Origin: Acidobacteriaceae bacterium
Lineage (GTDB): Bacteria > Acidobacteriota > Terriglobia > Terriglobales > Acidobacteriaceae
NCBI GenBank assembly: GCA_027306695.1
Contig: DAHUZH010000015.1
Span: 1-43,653, forward strand
DNA: 43,653 bases
Direction of reading: 5' to 3'
Part shown: positions 16,101 to 24,686 of the stretch, piece by piece
How the letters are laid out: each line of letters opens with the position of its first letter
Position numbering within the stretch: position 1 is the stretch's first letter
Translations under genes and position numbers: made by a program
Notes under the pieces: generated by a model
Told to the model about the DNA's origin: nothing
Database searches by the model: none
What the model saw: the letters and a program-made list of their open reading frames with translations, nothing else

Positions 16101-17522
16101 ATGAAACATTTGGGGACCAACCATTCCATTCATCACTTCAATCGAAATGCCGCACGGCATCGGGCCATCCCTCTATGCCTGGCGTCCGCTTTTACAATTT
16201 TGCTGGCTGGCTGCGGCGGAGGAACGATGGTGTCCACGCCTTCGTCAACACTGACATTCACGACGAAGGCGTCCACAGAGCAATGGACCCATGAATTCGG
16301 CACAGGCACGGTCAGCGGAGGCGATGACCAGGGAGACACGCTCGCTGGCGTCGCGACCGACCCACAAGGGAACGTCGTTGCCGCCGGATTTACCACCGGC
16401 GCATTTTCCGGATTCAGCAATCCCAACGGTACCTCGGAAGACTTCGTGGCGAAATTCGACCCTACTGGGACCCAAATATGGCTCCAGCAGTTTGGCACGG
16501 GAAGCGGCGATCAGTTGTCGAGTGTCGCCGTCGATTCGCAGGGAAACGTTGTAGTCGCCGGAGTGACAGAAGGTGCATTCCCAGGTTTCACCAACGCGGG
16601 CAGTTTTCCGGAAGTGGTAGTCGAGAAGCTGGACAGTACCGGCCATCAACTCTGGCTGCAACAGTTCAAACTAAGCGCGAGCGCAGCGGTCTACGGAGTA
16701 GCAGTGGACAGCCAAGGCAACGTCCTTGTATGCGGACAGGACAGCCCCTACCTTGATTCGTTCTCGCGAGTGGCGAACATCTTCGTTGAAAAACTGAATG
16801 GGGCGACCGGCGCTTCAGAATGGGTCCAGCAGTTCGGCAATAGCTACAGCATTGACAGTGTCAGCGATATAGCCGTCGATAGCGATGGAAATCCTGTCCT
16901 TGTCGGAGTCAGTAGCGGTATCTTCCCAGGAAGCATCAATCCTGTAAATTCGCCGCAGCCGTTCGTGTTGAAGCTGGCGGCCTCGACAGGACAGCAAATC
17001 TGGATTCAGCAACCCGCGAATCCACTGATTCAGACCGGTTTTTTGTATAACGCCGTCGCCGTGGACAGCCAGGGAAATGTCATCGTGGATGGCGAGGGGG
17101 GTGTCCTGGCACATGTCCAGTGCATGGTGTTTAAATACAACGGGGCGACTGGGACACAGCTCTGGCAGCAGAGTTTCGGCAGTGCCCAGCAGTGTCTGGC
17201 CGGCGGCCTCGCACTGGATACAGATGGCAGCATCCTGGTCGGTGGGTTCACCCCCGGCGCATTTCTGACCAGCTTTACCGCCATGACCGATGACATTTTT
17301 CTGGCGAAATTGAGCTCGGGCGGACAGGCCGTTTCCATCCAGCAATTCGGGACTGGCAAGGAGATAGCCCAGGAGGACTCGACGGTTTCCGCTTCGGTAT
17401 CGGTCGCCACGGACACGCAAAACAACACGTTTGTCGGCGGAATGACTACAGGGGCCTTTTCCGGATCGAGCAACGCCAACGGCGCGCAGGAGATTTTCCT
17501 CGCTAAGTTCGGTCCCCAGTAG
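16101..17522 (+). CDS. SBBP-repeat beta-propeller lipoprotein
   Basis: A 473-residue exported lipoprotein. After a basic N-terminus (NRNAARHRAIPLC) comes a hydrophobic stretch ending in the lipobox LLAGC, so Cys near residue 37 should be lipidated. The mature part consists of about seven repeats of roughly 50-60 residues of the pattern (V/A)AVDSQGNVVVAGVTEGAF ... FVEKLDSTGHQLWLQQFGT, the SBBP (beta-propeller) repeat. It probably folds as a surface propeller; ligand unknown. The frame extends upstream to 15975, but the ATG at 16101 has GGAGG ten bases before it and opens directly into the signal sequence. It ends 16 bases before the converging YVTN-type propeller gene. Confidence 0.85.
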   Translation: MKHLGTNHSIHHFNRNAARHRAIPLCLASAFTILLAGCGGGTMVSTPSSTLTFTTKASTEQWTHEFGTGTVSGGDDQGDTLAGVATDPQGNVVAAGFTTGAFSGFSNPNGTSEDFVAKFDPTGTQIWLQQFGTGSGDQLSSVAVDSQGNVVVAGVTEGAFPGFTNAGSFPEVVVEKLDSTGHQLWLQQFKLSASAAVYGVAVDSQGNVLVCGQDSPYLDSFSRVANIFVEKLNGATGASEWVQQFGNSYSIDSVSDIAVDSDGNPVLVGVSSGIFPGSINPVNSPQPFVLKLAASTGQQIWIQQPANPLIQTGFLYNAVAVDSQGNVIVDGEGGVLAHVQCMVFKYNGATGTQLWQQSFGSAQQCLAGGLALDTDGSILVGGFTPGAFLTSFTAMTDDIFLAKLSSGGQAVSIQQFGTGKEIAQEDSTVSASVSVATDTQNNTFVGGMTTGAFSGSSNANGAQEIFLAKFGPQ

Positions 17523-17538
17523 CGCGCACGGGCCAGAG

Positions 17539-18561
17539 TTACTGGATGGCTTCGTAAACGATCATTTTAGCCACAGGCTTGCCGTTTTCCTGCTGCTCTG
17601 GCGCGTATACGCGGTGGGTCATGGGATCGACGGCCAGGCTGTGGACTTTATATTGCACGGGGAAATCCTGTAGCTTGCGATAGTGGTCGGCGTCGTCTTC
17701 ATGAAAAACGGAGATGGCCCCGCTGAAACAGGCGACGTAGATGCGGCGCAGACCGGGGTCGTATTTGATGACATCCGCCCCGGCCGCCATCGGCAGATAC
17801 GCGATGGGCTGGTGCGTGTCGAGATTGAAGACCGTCATCAGGCTGTTGCGCTCACAGGACAGAAACGCGCGGCGATGCACGGTATCGAGCGTCATGCCAT
17901 GGTTGCCGCGACACTCGCCCACAGGATAGCTGGCGATCACCTTGTCCGTGGCCGGATCGATTTCAGCAAAGAGGTTCTGGTCCTGTAGATTGACGTAAAT
18001 GCGGCGCGCAACTGGATCGTATTGCGGCATGCCGGTTTCGCTGTTGAAATGCAGCGTCGGGATGATTTTGTCCGTACGCACATCGACGACGGCCTCGGCC
18101 TTACCGCGTTCATCGGAAACGTAGACCTTATGAAACGGGACGGCATACGCGCTGCCATCCGGTTTCGCCTCCGTTGGCAGCCAGGCGATGACTTTCATCT
18201 GTCGCAAATCCACAACGCCAATCTTGTTGTCGCCGGAGTCCGAGGTGTACGCCTTGTGCAGTTCCGGCACGTAAACGACGCCTTCCACGCCTGGGACACC
18301 CGGAATGGCGCGCACCAGCTTGTTGGTTTTCATGTCGATGACGTATAAAATCCCCGCGCCCAGATGGGCGGCAAGGAGGTAATCGTCGGGCCGGTCGATG
18401 GTCAGATAATCGAACCGCTTGCCCGGCGGGCCCGGCACGTCGAGGGTCGCGATCTGTTTCAAGGTGTTGGTGGGCGCAGTTTTCTGAGCATGCGTCGCCG
18501 GACACGGAGCGACAGACGCGAGAGCGAAAAGCACCATCCATACATATTTCGGCGAAGTCAT
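17539..18561 (-). CDS. Periplasmic YVTN-type beta-propeller protein
   Basis: 340 residues. The signal peptide MTSPKYVWMVLFALASVAP is followed by a likely cleavage at THA|QK. The rest contains repeated blades such as YLLAAHLGAGILYVIDMKTN, VYVPELHKAYTSDSGDNKIG, AYAVPFHKVYVSDERGKAEA, RRIYVNLQDQNLFAEIDPAT and RRAFLSCERNSLMTVFNLDT, matching YVTN/YncE-like seven-bladed propellers. Function of the family is mostly unknown (substrate binding or scaffolding). The ATG at 18561 follows GGGAGATGAAAAA, and this start is preferred over an upstream in-frame start at 18648. A perfect 12-base palindrome (CGATTGCAATCG, 18604-18615) lies upstream. It converges on the SBBP lipoprotein gene. Confidence 0.85.
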   Translation of the reverse strand: MTSPKYVWMVLFALASVAPCPATHAQKTAPTNTLKQIATLDVPGPPGKRFDYLTIDRPDDYLLAAHLGAGILYVIDMKTNKLVRAIPGVPGVEGVVYVPELHKAYTSDSGDNKIGVVDLRQMKVIAWLPTEAKPDGSAYAVPFHKVYVSDERGKAEAVVDVRTDKIIPTLHFNSETGMPQYDPVARRIYVNLQDQNLFAEIDPATDKVIASYPVGECRGNHGMTLDTVHRRAFLSCERNSLMTVFNLDTHQPIAYLPMAAGADVIKYDPGLRRIYVACFSGAISVFHEDDADHYRKLQDFPVQYKVHSLAVDPMTHRVYAPEQQENGKPVAKMIVYEAIQ

Positions 18562-18696
18562 TTTTTCATCTCCCACAGACAAACAAGTCCTATTGGTCCA
18601 AGCCGATTGCAATCGACCATTCCTTTCCCACCCTAGCCGCAAGTACACGGTTAGGATGGGGCACCGGCAATGATTGTTCGCTCCATTGCCGAAATA

Positions 18697-18752
18697 CAGG
18701 TCCCTCCACTCCGGTTGATTCGCCGCAACGAATCCCCTTCGGTCGGGATGAC
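18697..18752. repeat. Short repeat related to the dispersed palindromes
   Basis: The core ACAGGTCCCTCC ... TTCGGTCGGGATGACA also occurs at 34203-34231 (GCAGGTCCCTCCGC, TTCGGTCGGGATGACA). It shares the GGATGACA end with the type B copies. Here it carries an insert of about 25 bases. It lies in the 404-base divergent space between the YVTN-type gene and ftsK (18562-18965), which otherwise shows no gene. Confidence 0.55.
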
Positions 18753-18965
18753 AACTTTACGATATAAAAACGACCCACCCAGCTAGGTTAAAGCATTCCC
18801 AAAATGAATGCCTGCTGTGTAGCTCGCGAATACCTATGCCCTGCGGCTGGAGGTTTCGATAGGCTGCGGAGGCCATTTCTGGGATAATGGGAATTGCTCT
18901 GGCGTCTCTGGCACAGGCCGACGGCGGCGAACTGGCTGTCTTCTGCAATGTGTACAAGCGCCCCT

Positions 18966-21419
18966 ATGAAGATCGTTGCACGCATCTTTTCACCGACGAA
19001 AAACCGTCGACTGAATGAGCTGATTGGCCTGCTTCTGCTGGTCTCGGGCCTCCTTTTGCTCCTCTCCCTGGTTTCCTATACTCCACTCGATCCCTCGCTG
19101 GACACGGCGAGCGGATACCTGTCGGGCCACGCGGCGCACAACTGGGTTGGGCTGTTCGGCGCTGGCCTGAGCGATCTTTTGATGCAAACCGAAGGGCTGG
19201 CGGCGTTTCTGTTGCCGGTGCTGGTGGGCGGGCTGGGCTGGACGTGGCTGCGGTCGCGCCCTGCCGGGTCGCCCGGTTCCAAGCTGACCGGCGCATTGCT
19301 CTGGCTGCTCTTCGCGCCTGCCCTGCTGGGCCTGTTACCGGGCCATCTGCGGTGGGTGCATGCCGTCCCCATTGAAGGCATGATGGGCCGCATGATCGCA
19401 AACCTGCTGGTGCATTACCTGAACTATCCGGGCGCTTGCGTGCTCTCGATTGCGTTGGTCGCGGCTGCGCTTTATCTGACGACTACGTTCAGCGTCGGCA
19501 GCGCGCACCAATGGGCCGCTGTGCATTTCGCCTTTCTGTCTGCGTGGCGGGACCGCTGGCGCAACTGGCGTACGCAGCGGGCCGAACGCAAAGCCTCCCG
19601 CATGGCCGCCCGCGCCCTGGCGAAAGAACAGGCTGCGCTGGCCAACCATCCCGAGGACGATCCCCGCATCTTTGAAGACACGCGGAAAGACAGTGTGCCG
19701 ACGCGCGTCCGCAAGCGCGCCGATTTCTGGGAGGAGCCCGTTCCCGCTCCACCTGCGCAAGAGTTCCTGAACGAGGCCACACGGCAGACGGGACGGCAGG
19801 AAATGCCCGTTCGCGAGGCCGCACCGACTGTCGCGATCTCGCGCATACCGGAGCCGCCAGCGAGCCAACCGACGGGGCTGCATGTTCAGATTGGCGCTCG
19901 CGCGGACGCCGCCGCCAAGTCCGTGACCGTCACCGCCAAATCCGTGGAAGGCTTTCGCCTGCCGCCCAGCACGCTGCTGCATCGCAGCGAGGAAAAACAA
20001 GTCATCCGCGAGGATGCGCTGCGTGAGGAAGCGCGTGTTCTCGTGGAAAAATATGCCGAATTCGATGTCCATGGGCAGGTGGTCCATATCAATCCCGGCC
20101 CGGTGGTGACGACCTTTGAATTTCGCCCCGATGCTGGCGTGAAGTACAGCCGGGTGGTCGGACTGCAAGACGATTTGTGCCTCGCCATGCGCGCGGAGAG
20201 CATATTGATCGAACGCATCGCCGGTAAGAGCACGGTGGGCCTGCAAGTGCCGAACACCGAGCGCGAAACCATCTGGCTGCGCGACATGATTGAAGCGGAG
20301 AGCTTCCTGCACAGCAAATCGAAGCTGACGCTGGCCATGGGCAAAGACATCAACGGGCGCATCGTCCATGCAGACCTGGCGACCATGCCCCATGTGCTGA
20401 TTGCCGGCTCGACAGGCAGCGGCAAGTCTGTCGCCATCAACGCGATGATTATGTCCATCCTGTTCAAGTCCACGCCAGAGCAGGTGCGCCTGATCCTGGT
20501 GGACCCGAAGCGCGTGGAACTGGGCATGTATGAAGGCGTGCCGCATCTATTTACGCCCATCATTACGGAGCCGAAGCTGGCCGCCAATGCGCTGCGCAAC
20601 GCGGTGCGGGAGATGGAGCGGCGGCTGAAGCTGCTGGCCTCGCGCAGTGTCCGCAATCTGGAGCAGTACAACAAGCTGTTTGAAACGACGCCCAGCCTGT
20701 TCGAGGAGCCGAGTCTCGAAGAAGAAAAACCGCTGCCTCAAATCGTCATCATTATCGACGAGTTGGCCGACCTAATGATGCTCGACAGGGCCAATGTGGA
20801 AGAGTCGATTACACGGCTGGCGCAGATGGCGCGCGCCGTCGGCATCCATCTCGTGCTGGCCACGCAGCGGCCATCGGTCGATGTCATCACCGGCCTGATT
20901 AAGGCCAATGTGCCGACGCGGATTTCCTTTCGCCTGGCGACCAAGGTGGACTCGCGCACCATTCTCGACTCGAACGGCGCGGAATCGCTGCTGGGACGCG
21001 GCGATATGCTGTTTCTTCCGCCGGGAACATCGCGGGTGCAGCGCGTGCATGCTCCCTTTGTGACGGAAAAAGAAATCGCAGCGGTCGTGGACTTCTGGAA
21101 AACGCAGGGCACAGCGGAATACGTGCAGGGATTTTTGGAAGCGCCGCATGGAGAGAAAGAAGACGGTTCGGATGCCGACATGGATGGCGAAGAGGCGAAC
21201 GATGAACTCTTTGAAGACGCGATCCGCCTGGTGCTGGAGTTCGGCAAGGCCTCCACTTCCCTGCTCCAGCGCCGCATGCGCATTGGATATGGCCGGGCCG
21301 CGCACCTGATCGATTTGATGGAGCGGGACGGCATCGTCGGGCCAGCCGATGGCTCGCGTCCGAGGGAAATCCTCAAGCCGCCGGGCTGGCTGCAGGAAGT
21401 CGAGCAGTCGCTGCGATGA
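18966..21419 (+). CDS. ftsK: DNA translocase FtsK/SpoIIIE
   Basis: Hexameric motor that pumps chromosome ends through the division septum. 817 residues. The N-terminus has four or five membrane helices (about 15-190, for example IGLLLLVSGLLLLLSLVSY), then a charged and Pro-rich linker (about 190-350), and the motor domain with Walker A AGSTGSGKS (about 479-487), the RLILVDPKRVEL motif, Walker B IVIIIDELADLMM and VLATQRPSVDVITG. The last 65 residues (about 746-812, ending in a winged helix with SLLQRRMRIGYGRAAHLIDLM) form the gamma domain that reads oriented KOPS sites. The ATG at 18966 is chosen because it precedes the conserved membrane region; an in-frame TTG at 18894 and ATG at 18948 also exist and no strong ribosome site decides. 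Confidence 0.94.
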   Translation: MKIVARIFSPTKNRRLNELIGLLLLVSGLLLLLSLVSYTPLDPSLDTASGYLSGHAAHNWVGLFGAGLSDLLMQTEGLAAFLLPVLVGGLGWTWLRSRPAGSPGSKLTGALLWLLFAPALLGLLPGHLRWVHAVPIEGMMGRMIANLLVHYLNYPGACVLSIALVAAALYLTTTFSVGSAHQWAAVHFAFLSAWRDRWRNWRTQRAERKASRMAARALAKEQAALANHPEDDPRIFEDTRKDSVPTRVRKRADFWEEPVPAPPAQEFLNEATRQTGRQEMPVREAAPTVAISRIPEPPASQPTGLHVQIGARADAAAKSVTVTAKSVEGFRLPPSTLLHRSEEKQVIREDALREEARVLVEKYAEFDVHGQVVHINPGPVVTTFEFRPDAGVKYSRVVGLQDDLCLAMRAESILIERIAGKSTVGLQVPNTERETIWLRDMIEAESFLHSKSKLTLAMGKDINGRIVHADLATMPHVLIAGSTGSGKSVAINAMIMSILFKSTPEQVRLILVDPKRVELGMYEGVPHLFTPIITEPKLAANALRNAVREMERRLKLLASRSVRNLEQYNKLFETTPSLFEEPSLEEEKPLPQIVIIIDELADLMMLDRANVEESITRLAQMARAVGIHLVLATQRPSVDVITGLIKANVPTRISFRLATKVDSRTILDSNGAESLLGRGDMLFLPPGTSRVQRVHAPFVTEKEIAAVVDFWKTQGTAEYVQGFLEAPHGEKEDGSDADMDGEEANDELFEDAIRLVLEFGKASTSLLQRRMRIGYGRAAHLIDLMERDGIVGPADGSRPREILKPPGWLQEVEQSLR

Positions 21420-21460
21420 AGCACTTCTACGGTCGCCGCATAGCAGGCAACCCAAAGCGA

Positions 21461-21562
21461 TGTCATCCTGAATGAAGGTCGCCACGGCGACGAGTGAAGA
21501 ACCTTGTGGTCCTGGCCTAAACCGCTAGGTCCTTCGGTCGCTGTAGCGACCGAAGGATGACA
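21461..21562. repeat. Dispersed intergenic palindromic repeat, copy 3 (type B)
   Basis: Ends TGTCATCCTGA and inverted GGATGACA. Inner arms AAGAACCTTGTGGTCC and GCTAGGTCCTTCGGTC, with GGTCGC/GCGACC arms, fold on each other. The type B form replaces ATTCTGA by ATCCTGA and the GAATCCAGA arm by an AAGGACCT-type arm. It lies between the ends of the converging ftsK and SYLF genes. Confidence 0.75.
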
Positions 21563-21615
21563 CACCGATGTTTCCGTCGAGACAGTCCATTGAGCCTTCA
21601 CACTCTGACAGTGCA

Positions 21616-21645
21616 AAAAAGGCAGACCAGAAGGTCTGCCTTTTT
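21616..21645. terminator. Bidirectional intrinsic terminator
   Basis: AAAAAGGCAGACC, loop AGAA, GGTCTGCCTTTTT: a perfect 13-base stem with T-runs on both strands. It stands 19 bases after the SYLF stop codon and about 200 bases after the ftsK stop codon, so it can end both converging transcripts. Confidence 0.92.
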
Positions 21646-21664
21646 GTTGTACGAGTTCCAGGAT

Positions 21665-22360
21665 TTACTGGGACTTCTTAAAGTATTTAGCGACCGTGCT
21701 GACAAAAGGCCGCGCCGTAGCAGGGGTGACTTTATCGCCTTTTAGTATGGTTGCGAAGGGCACGTCAGAACCGTAGTACGTACGAGTGTCTTCAGTATTC
21801 TGGTTGACCACTGTACCGTTCAAGTCAATTCCCGCAAAGAGGCCCTGGCTGCGAGAATAGGTGAGCAGCTCGGACTTCAGAGTCAGGTTGGTCGCTGCGC
21901 CCGCGTTGCGTCCCACAGGGCCAGCGGAAGCAGCGGCGTCGCCGCCAATCTTAAACTTGCTCTTGAGCAGATCCTGCATTCCGCGCTGGTTGACCGCGAT
22001 GAGCACCAGATCGGTTGCCTGGCCGCCAATCTGGAAACCGAAGCTGCCGCCCGCCATCTGAACGAAAGCAGGAGCGCTCCAGCCGTGGGAGGTCTTGCAG
22101 GTCACAACTCCCTGACCGTAGCTGCCACCGACCACAAATGCGGCCTTTTTGTATCCAGGCACCACGGCCACGCAGGTTGCGTCGGACAGGATACCGGTGG
22201 GAATCGACTTGTCGGGTGTCGCCTCAATTTCGTTGAGGACCCGGGATGCAGCGTTCAAGCGGTCCACCAGCTTCGCTTTATCCGTTGCGGCAAAGCCCTG
22301 AGAAGCCGCCAGAGTAACAGTAACGGCACAAATGGCCAAAATAAATTTCTTCATCTTCAT
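21665..22360 (-). CDS. SYLF-domain (Ysc84-like) secreted protein
   Basis: 231 residues. A signal peptide (MKMKKFILAICAVTVTL, cleavage near GFA|AT) is followed by a SYLF/DUF500 domain, identified by SDATCVAVVPGYKKAAFVVGG, VTCKTSHGWSAPAFVQMAGG, SFGFQIGGQATDLVLIAVN and the region AAASAGPVGRNAGAATNLTL, SRSQGLFAGIDLNGTVV. The domain is known to bind phosphoinositides or membranes in eukaryotes; in bacteria it is found in stationary-phase and envelope proteins of unknown role. GAAAGG lies 12 bases before the ATG. The 3' end is closed by a perfect terminator. The 364 bases upstream (22361-22724) hold the terminator of the preceding regulator gene and presumably this promoter, but no clear box pair was found. 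Confidence 0.9.
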   Translation of the reverse strand: MKMKKFILAICAVTVTLAASQGFAATDKAKLVDRLNAASRVLNEIEATPDKSIPTGILSDATCVAVVPGYKKAAFVVGGSYGQGVVTCKTSHGWSAPAFVQMAGGSFGFQIGGQATDLVLIAVNQRGMQDLLKSKFKIGGDAAASAGPVGRNAGAATNLTLKSELLTYSRSQGLFAGIDLNGTVVNQNTEDTRTYYGSDVPFATILKGDKVTPATARPFVSTVAKYFKKSQ

Positions 22361-22519
22361 AAGTATGTCAAACCTTTCTCACTCGGCTATTTAAGAATTT
22401 AAGAGATGGCACCGAAATAAGCGCAGATCTCACGCTCTTATTTTCGGATGCTTTCATGTTTCAGACTATAGGATGCCAAAAAGGTCACGCGGGTTGAGTA
22501 AAAAATTGACCCTAAGAAC

Positions 22520-22563
22520 AAAAAAATGGGTTGCAACCGGTAATTGCTTACCTGTTGCAACCC
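22520..22563 (-). terminator. Intrinsic terminator of the NarL-like regulator transcript
   Basis: On the minus strand GGGTTGCAACAGGTAA, loop GCAA, TTACCGGTTGCAACCC pairs over 16 positions with one mismatch and is followed by ATTTTTTTG. It lies about 160 bases downstream of the regulator stop codon (22725) and before the SYLF gene. Confidence 0.85.
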
Positions 22564-22724
22564 TGATCTCCCAAATCCATGATCGGTAAGAAGATTACAA
22601 CTTAAATCGCAGCGCTCGAAAAGAGTACGGAGGTACTACACCTTAGGTAATCGGCTTTACAGGCGGGGAAACGCTATTGGAAGATTAAATGGCAGGTACG
22701 GAACGCTGAATCGCGCCTTGGCGC

Positions 22725-23450
22725 TCAGATGGACATGACACGCATGGATAGGGCGGTACGGTTCTTTACACCCATCTTCCTCATGAGCTTGGCAACGTAC
22801 GACTTGACGGTCCGCTCTTCAATTTTCAGGCTGCGTGCGATCTCCCGATTGGACCGTCCTTTCAGCAGCAGATCCAAAACCTGCCGCTCTCGCTTGGTAA
22901 AGTCGACTTTGGCCGGGGGAAGGTAGGAGTTCCGGGCAGACAGCAACCGACCGATCAAAATTGCCTGTATACGGCGCGAGGCCCAGATGGCCCCTGAGGC
23001 GATTGTACGGACCGCTTCCTCAAATTCGGCTTCTTTAGCGCCTTCGTGAAGAAAGCCCTTTGCTCCCTGGCTCAATACATTCAGGACCGCTTCATCTCCC
23101 GTAGCCGGCGACATGACCAGAACGTGAAGATCGGGACGGGCTGCCCGAATCGTAGCGAGCAGATCGAACGTCGTTCTGCCGGGTTGGACCCCGAGAACCA
23201 GGATTTGCAGTGTGGGGTCCAGCCAGCCGACGTCTTCCGCGGATTTGCCTGTATCCAGCACCACAATTTCAATTCCGGGGTGCGCCTCATAGATTGCTTG
23301 GAGACCCATGGCGCGTACGGGATCCAGATCAAATGTCCCCACACGGATACGGACGACCGGAAATCGCGACACGGACCTGCGTTCTCCATGCTCCGCCCGT
23401 GGCGTGTTAGGAGTCATTACCGGGAACGCTGCTGCGTTGCAATGGGCCAC
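22725..23450 (-). CDS. NarL/LuxR-type DNA-binding regulator with degenerate receiver
   Basis: 241 residues. Residues about 33-155 align with a response-regulator receiver (HVLVMSPATGDEAVLNVLSQ, then GAKGFLHEGAKEAEFEEAV), and about 175-238 form a LuxR/GerE helix-turn-helix (FTKRERQVLDLLLKGRSNRE, then IARSLKIEERTVKSYVAKLM, then RKMGVKNRTAL). The receiver has lost its phosphorylation chemistry: the usual acidic pair at the first strand is FDLD, the phosphoacceptor strand reads ILVLGVQPG with no Asp, and the conserved Lys of the fifth strand is replaced (GFLHEG). It is therefore likely phosphorylation-independent. The GTG at 23450 has AAGGA eight bases upstream; an ATG at 23417 is the alternative. 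It follows dcd after 27 bases and may be cotranscribed. Confidence 0.85.
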   Translation of the reverse strand: MAHCNAAAFPVMTPNTPRAEHGERRSVSRFPVVRIRVGTFDLDPVRAMGLQAIYEAHPGIEIVVLDTGKSAEDVGWLDPTLQILVLGVQPGRTTFDLLATIRAARPDLHVLVMSPATGDEAVLNVLSQGAKGFLHEGAKEAEFEEAVRTIASGAIWASRRIQAILIGRLLSARNSYLPPAKVDFTKRERQVLDLLLKGRSNREIARSLKIEERTVKSYVAKLMRKMGVKNRTALSMRVMSI

Positions 23451-23477
23451 TTCGATCGTCCTTGTATATGCCTATAA

Positions 23478-24032
23478 CTATAACTTCGGCAACACAATGC
23501 CCTGCTGGTTCTGATACTTCCCTTTGCGGTCCGCATAACTGATTTCGCAGACCTCATCCGACTCGAAAAACAGAATTTGGCACAACCCCTCATTGGCGTA
23601 GACTCGTGCTGGCAACGGCGTCGTGTTGGAAATTTCCAGCGTCACGAATCCTTCCCACTCCGGTTCAAACGGTGTAACGTTTACGATAATGCCGCACCGG
23701 GCATAGGTTGACTTGCCCACGCAAATCGTTAATACATTGCGCGGAATCTTAAAATACTCCACTGAACGCGCCAATGCGAAGGAATTCGGCGGAATTACGA
23801 CCGATTCCGCATTCATAGTTACAAAGGAACGCTCGTCGAAGTCTTTTGGATCGATCACCGTGCTGTTTACATTGGTAAAAATCTTAAATTCATCCGAAAC
23901 TCGCAGATCGTATCCATACGAGGACAGCCCATAGGAGATGACACCCTGGCGGACCTGTTTTTCACTAAACGGATGAATCATTCCATGCTGGAGCGCTTTT
24001 TCGCGTATCCAGCGGTCACTTTTAATCGACAT
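23478..24032 (-). CDS. dcd: dCTP deaminase
   Basis: Converts dCTP to dUTP for thymidylate synthesis (or directly to dUMP in bifunctional forms). 184 residues, family length. Begins [19 protein letters not shown] and carries [17 protein letters not shown], the active-site region [18 protein letters not shown] and [20 protein letters not shown] with the catalytic Glu in TLEISN, then [12 protein letters not shown] and the C-terminal [14 protein letters not shown]. The ATG at 24032 follows GGGGAGACCG; upstream in-frame codons to 24104 are ignored. It has its own predicted promoter, sharing the -35 region with the divergent HU gene. Confidence 0.95.
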   Translation of the reverse strand: MSIKSDRWIREKALQHGMIHPFSEKQVRQGVISYGLSSYGYDLRVSDEFKIFTNVNSTVIDPKDFDERSFVTMNAESVVIPPNSFALARSVEYFKIPRNVLTICVGKSTYARCGIIVNVTPFEPEWEGFVTLEISNTTPLPARVYANEGLCQILFFESDEVCEISYADRKGKYQNQQGIVLPKL

Positions 24033-24071
24033 CGGTCTCCCCATTGAGATAAAACTGTATGCTTCAGCCAG

Positions 24072-24100
24072 AGTGTACGAGAGTGACGGACCGTTGACAA
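24072..24100 (-). promoter_or_regulatory. Predicted dcd promoter
   Basis: Minus strand: TTGTCA (24100-24095), 17-base spacer, TACACT (24077-24072). It predicts a leader of about 30 bases before the dcd ATG at 24032. Its -35 box overlaps that of the promoter facing the other way. Confidence 0.55.
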
Positions 24101-24123
24101 TCACGAAAAACCAACCCTAGCAT
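24094..24123 (+). promoter_or_regulatory. Predicted promoter of the HU-type gene
   Basis: Perfect -35 TTGACA (24094-24099), 18-base spacer, TAGCAT (24118-24123). Transcription would start about 45 bases before the TTG start codon. The heptamer TTGACAA serves as -35 on this strand and, inverted, as TTGTCA for dcd. Confidence 0.6.
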
Positions 24124-24174
24124 GGTTTTGTGGAGCGGCGGGATCTTCCGTCCACCTGTACGGAGGGAATTCAT

Positions 24175-24444
24175 TTGATCAAACAAGATGTAGTGCATAA
24201 AGTCGCGGAGCGTACCGGCCTGCCGCGGGTCAAGGCAGAGGCGGCCGTGGACACCGTCTTCGAGAGCATGAAAAATGCTTTGGCGTCCGGCGACCGTATC
24301 GAACTGCGCGGCTTCGGCGTCTTCAGCGTGCGGCCCCGCAAAACAGGAATCGGACGCAACCCACGCACCGGCGCGGAAGTCCCCATTGCGCCGGGACGTG
24401 CTGTCCGCTTCAAGCCTGGCAAAGAACTCCATCTGCTCGATTAG
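24175..24444 (+). CDS. HU/IHF-family nucleoid DNA-binding protein
   Basis: 89 residues, the standard length of HU and IHF subunits. The start is a TTG at 24175 (LIKQDVVHKVAERTG) with GGAGGG eight bases upstream; a GTG at 24130 in frame would add 15 non-homologous residues. The HU helices (VKAEAAVDTVFESMKNALAS), the arm-forming strand region (RIELRGFGVFSVRPRKTGIG) and the DNA-contacting RNPRTGAEVPIAPGRAVRFK are all present. The RNP at the arm tip is the conserved intercalating Pro. Whether it is HU or IHF-like cannot be settled. It faces dcd from a shared promoter region. Confidence 0.93.
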   Translation: MIKQDVVHKVAERTGLPRVKAEAAVDTVFESMKNALASGDRIELRGFGVFSVRPRKTGIGRNPRTGAEVPIAPGRAVRFKPGKELHLLD

Positions 24445-24539
24445 AATCGACCGGGTAGCCATCCACTCCCCCGTTTTCCAAGGAACGCCCGCTCCGCCGC
24501 TCCATTTGGCGGCCTAGCTGGCGGTCTGGCAGTTTTTCG

Positions 24540-24565
24540 CCAGTTTGCCGGAAACGCCAAACTGG
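24540..24565. other. Inverted repeat upstream of msbA
   Basis: CCAGTTTG, ten bases, CAAACTGG: perfect eight-base arms in the 242-base space between the HU-type gene and msbA. No T-run follows on either strand. It could be a leader hairpin or operator; no other feature was seen in 24445-24686. Confidence 0.35.
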
Positions 24566-24686
24566 AACTCGTTCGTCCCACTACAATGAATGGCGTGCCC
24601 CCAGGAATTGTGGAAACAGCAGTGAAACCAGGCCGCGCCGCTTTGCAGGATGCAGTGTCGCCGTGCATTCCCCCCGGAGGCTTCGC

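Noticed and set aside
18604-18615. Palindrome CGATTGCAATCG upstream of the YVTN-type gene
   Set aside because: Perfect but short; twelve-base palindromes occur by chance in a window this size, so it is only mentioned with the gene.
19335-20546. 403-codon open frame antisense to ftsK
   Set aside because: Covers the ftsK linker and motor region on the opposite strand; no recognisable domain or ribosome site.
24445-24686. Possible intrinsic terminator after the HU-type gene
   Set aside because: The CCAGTTTG/CAAACTGG hairpin has no T-run on either strand; listed only as an inverted repeat.
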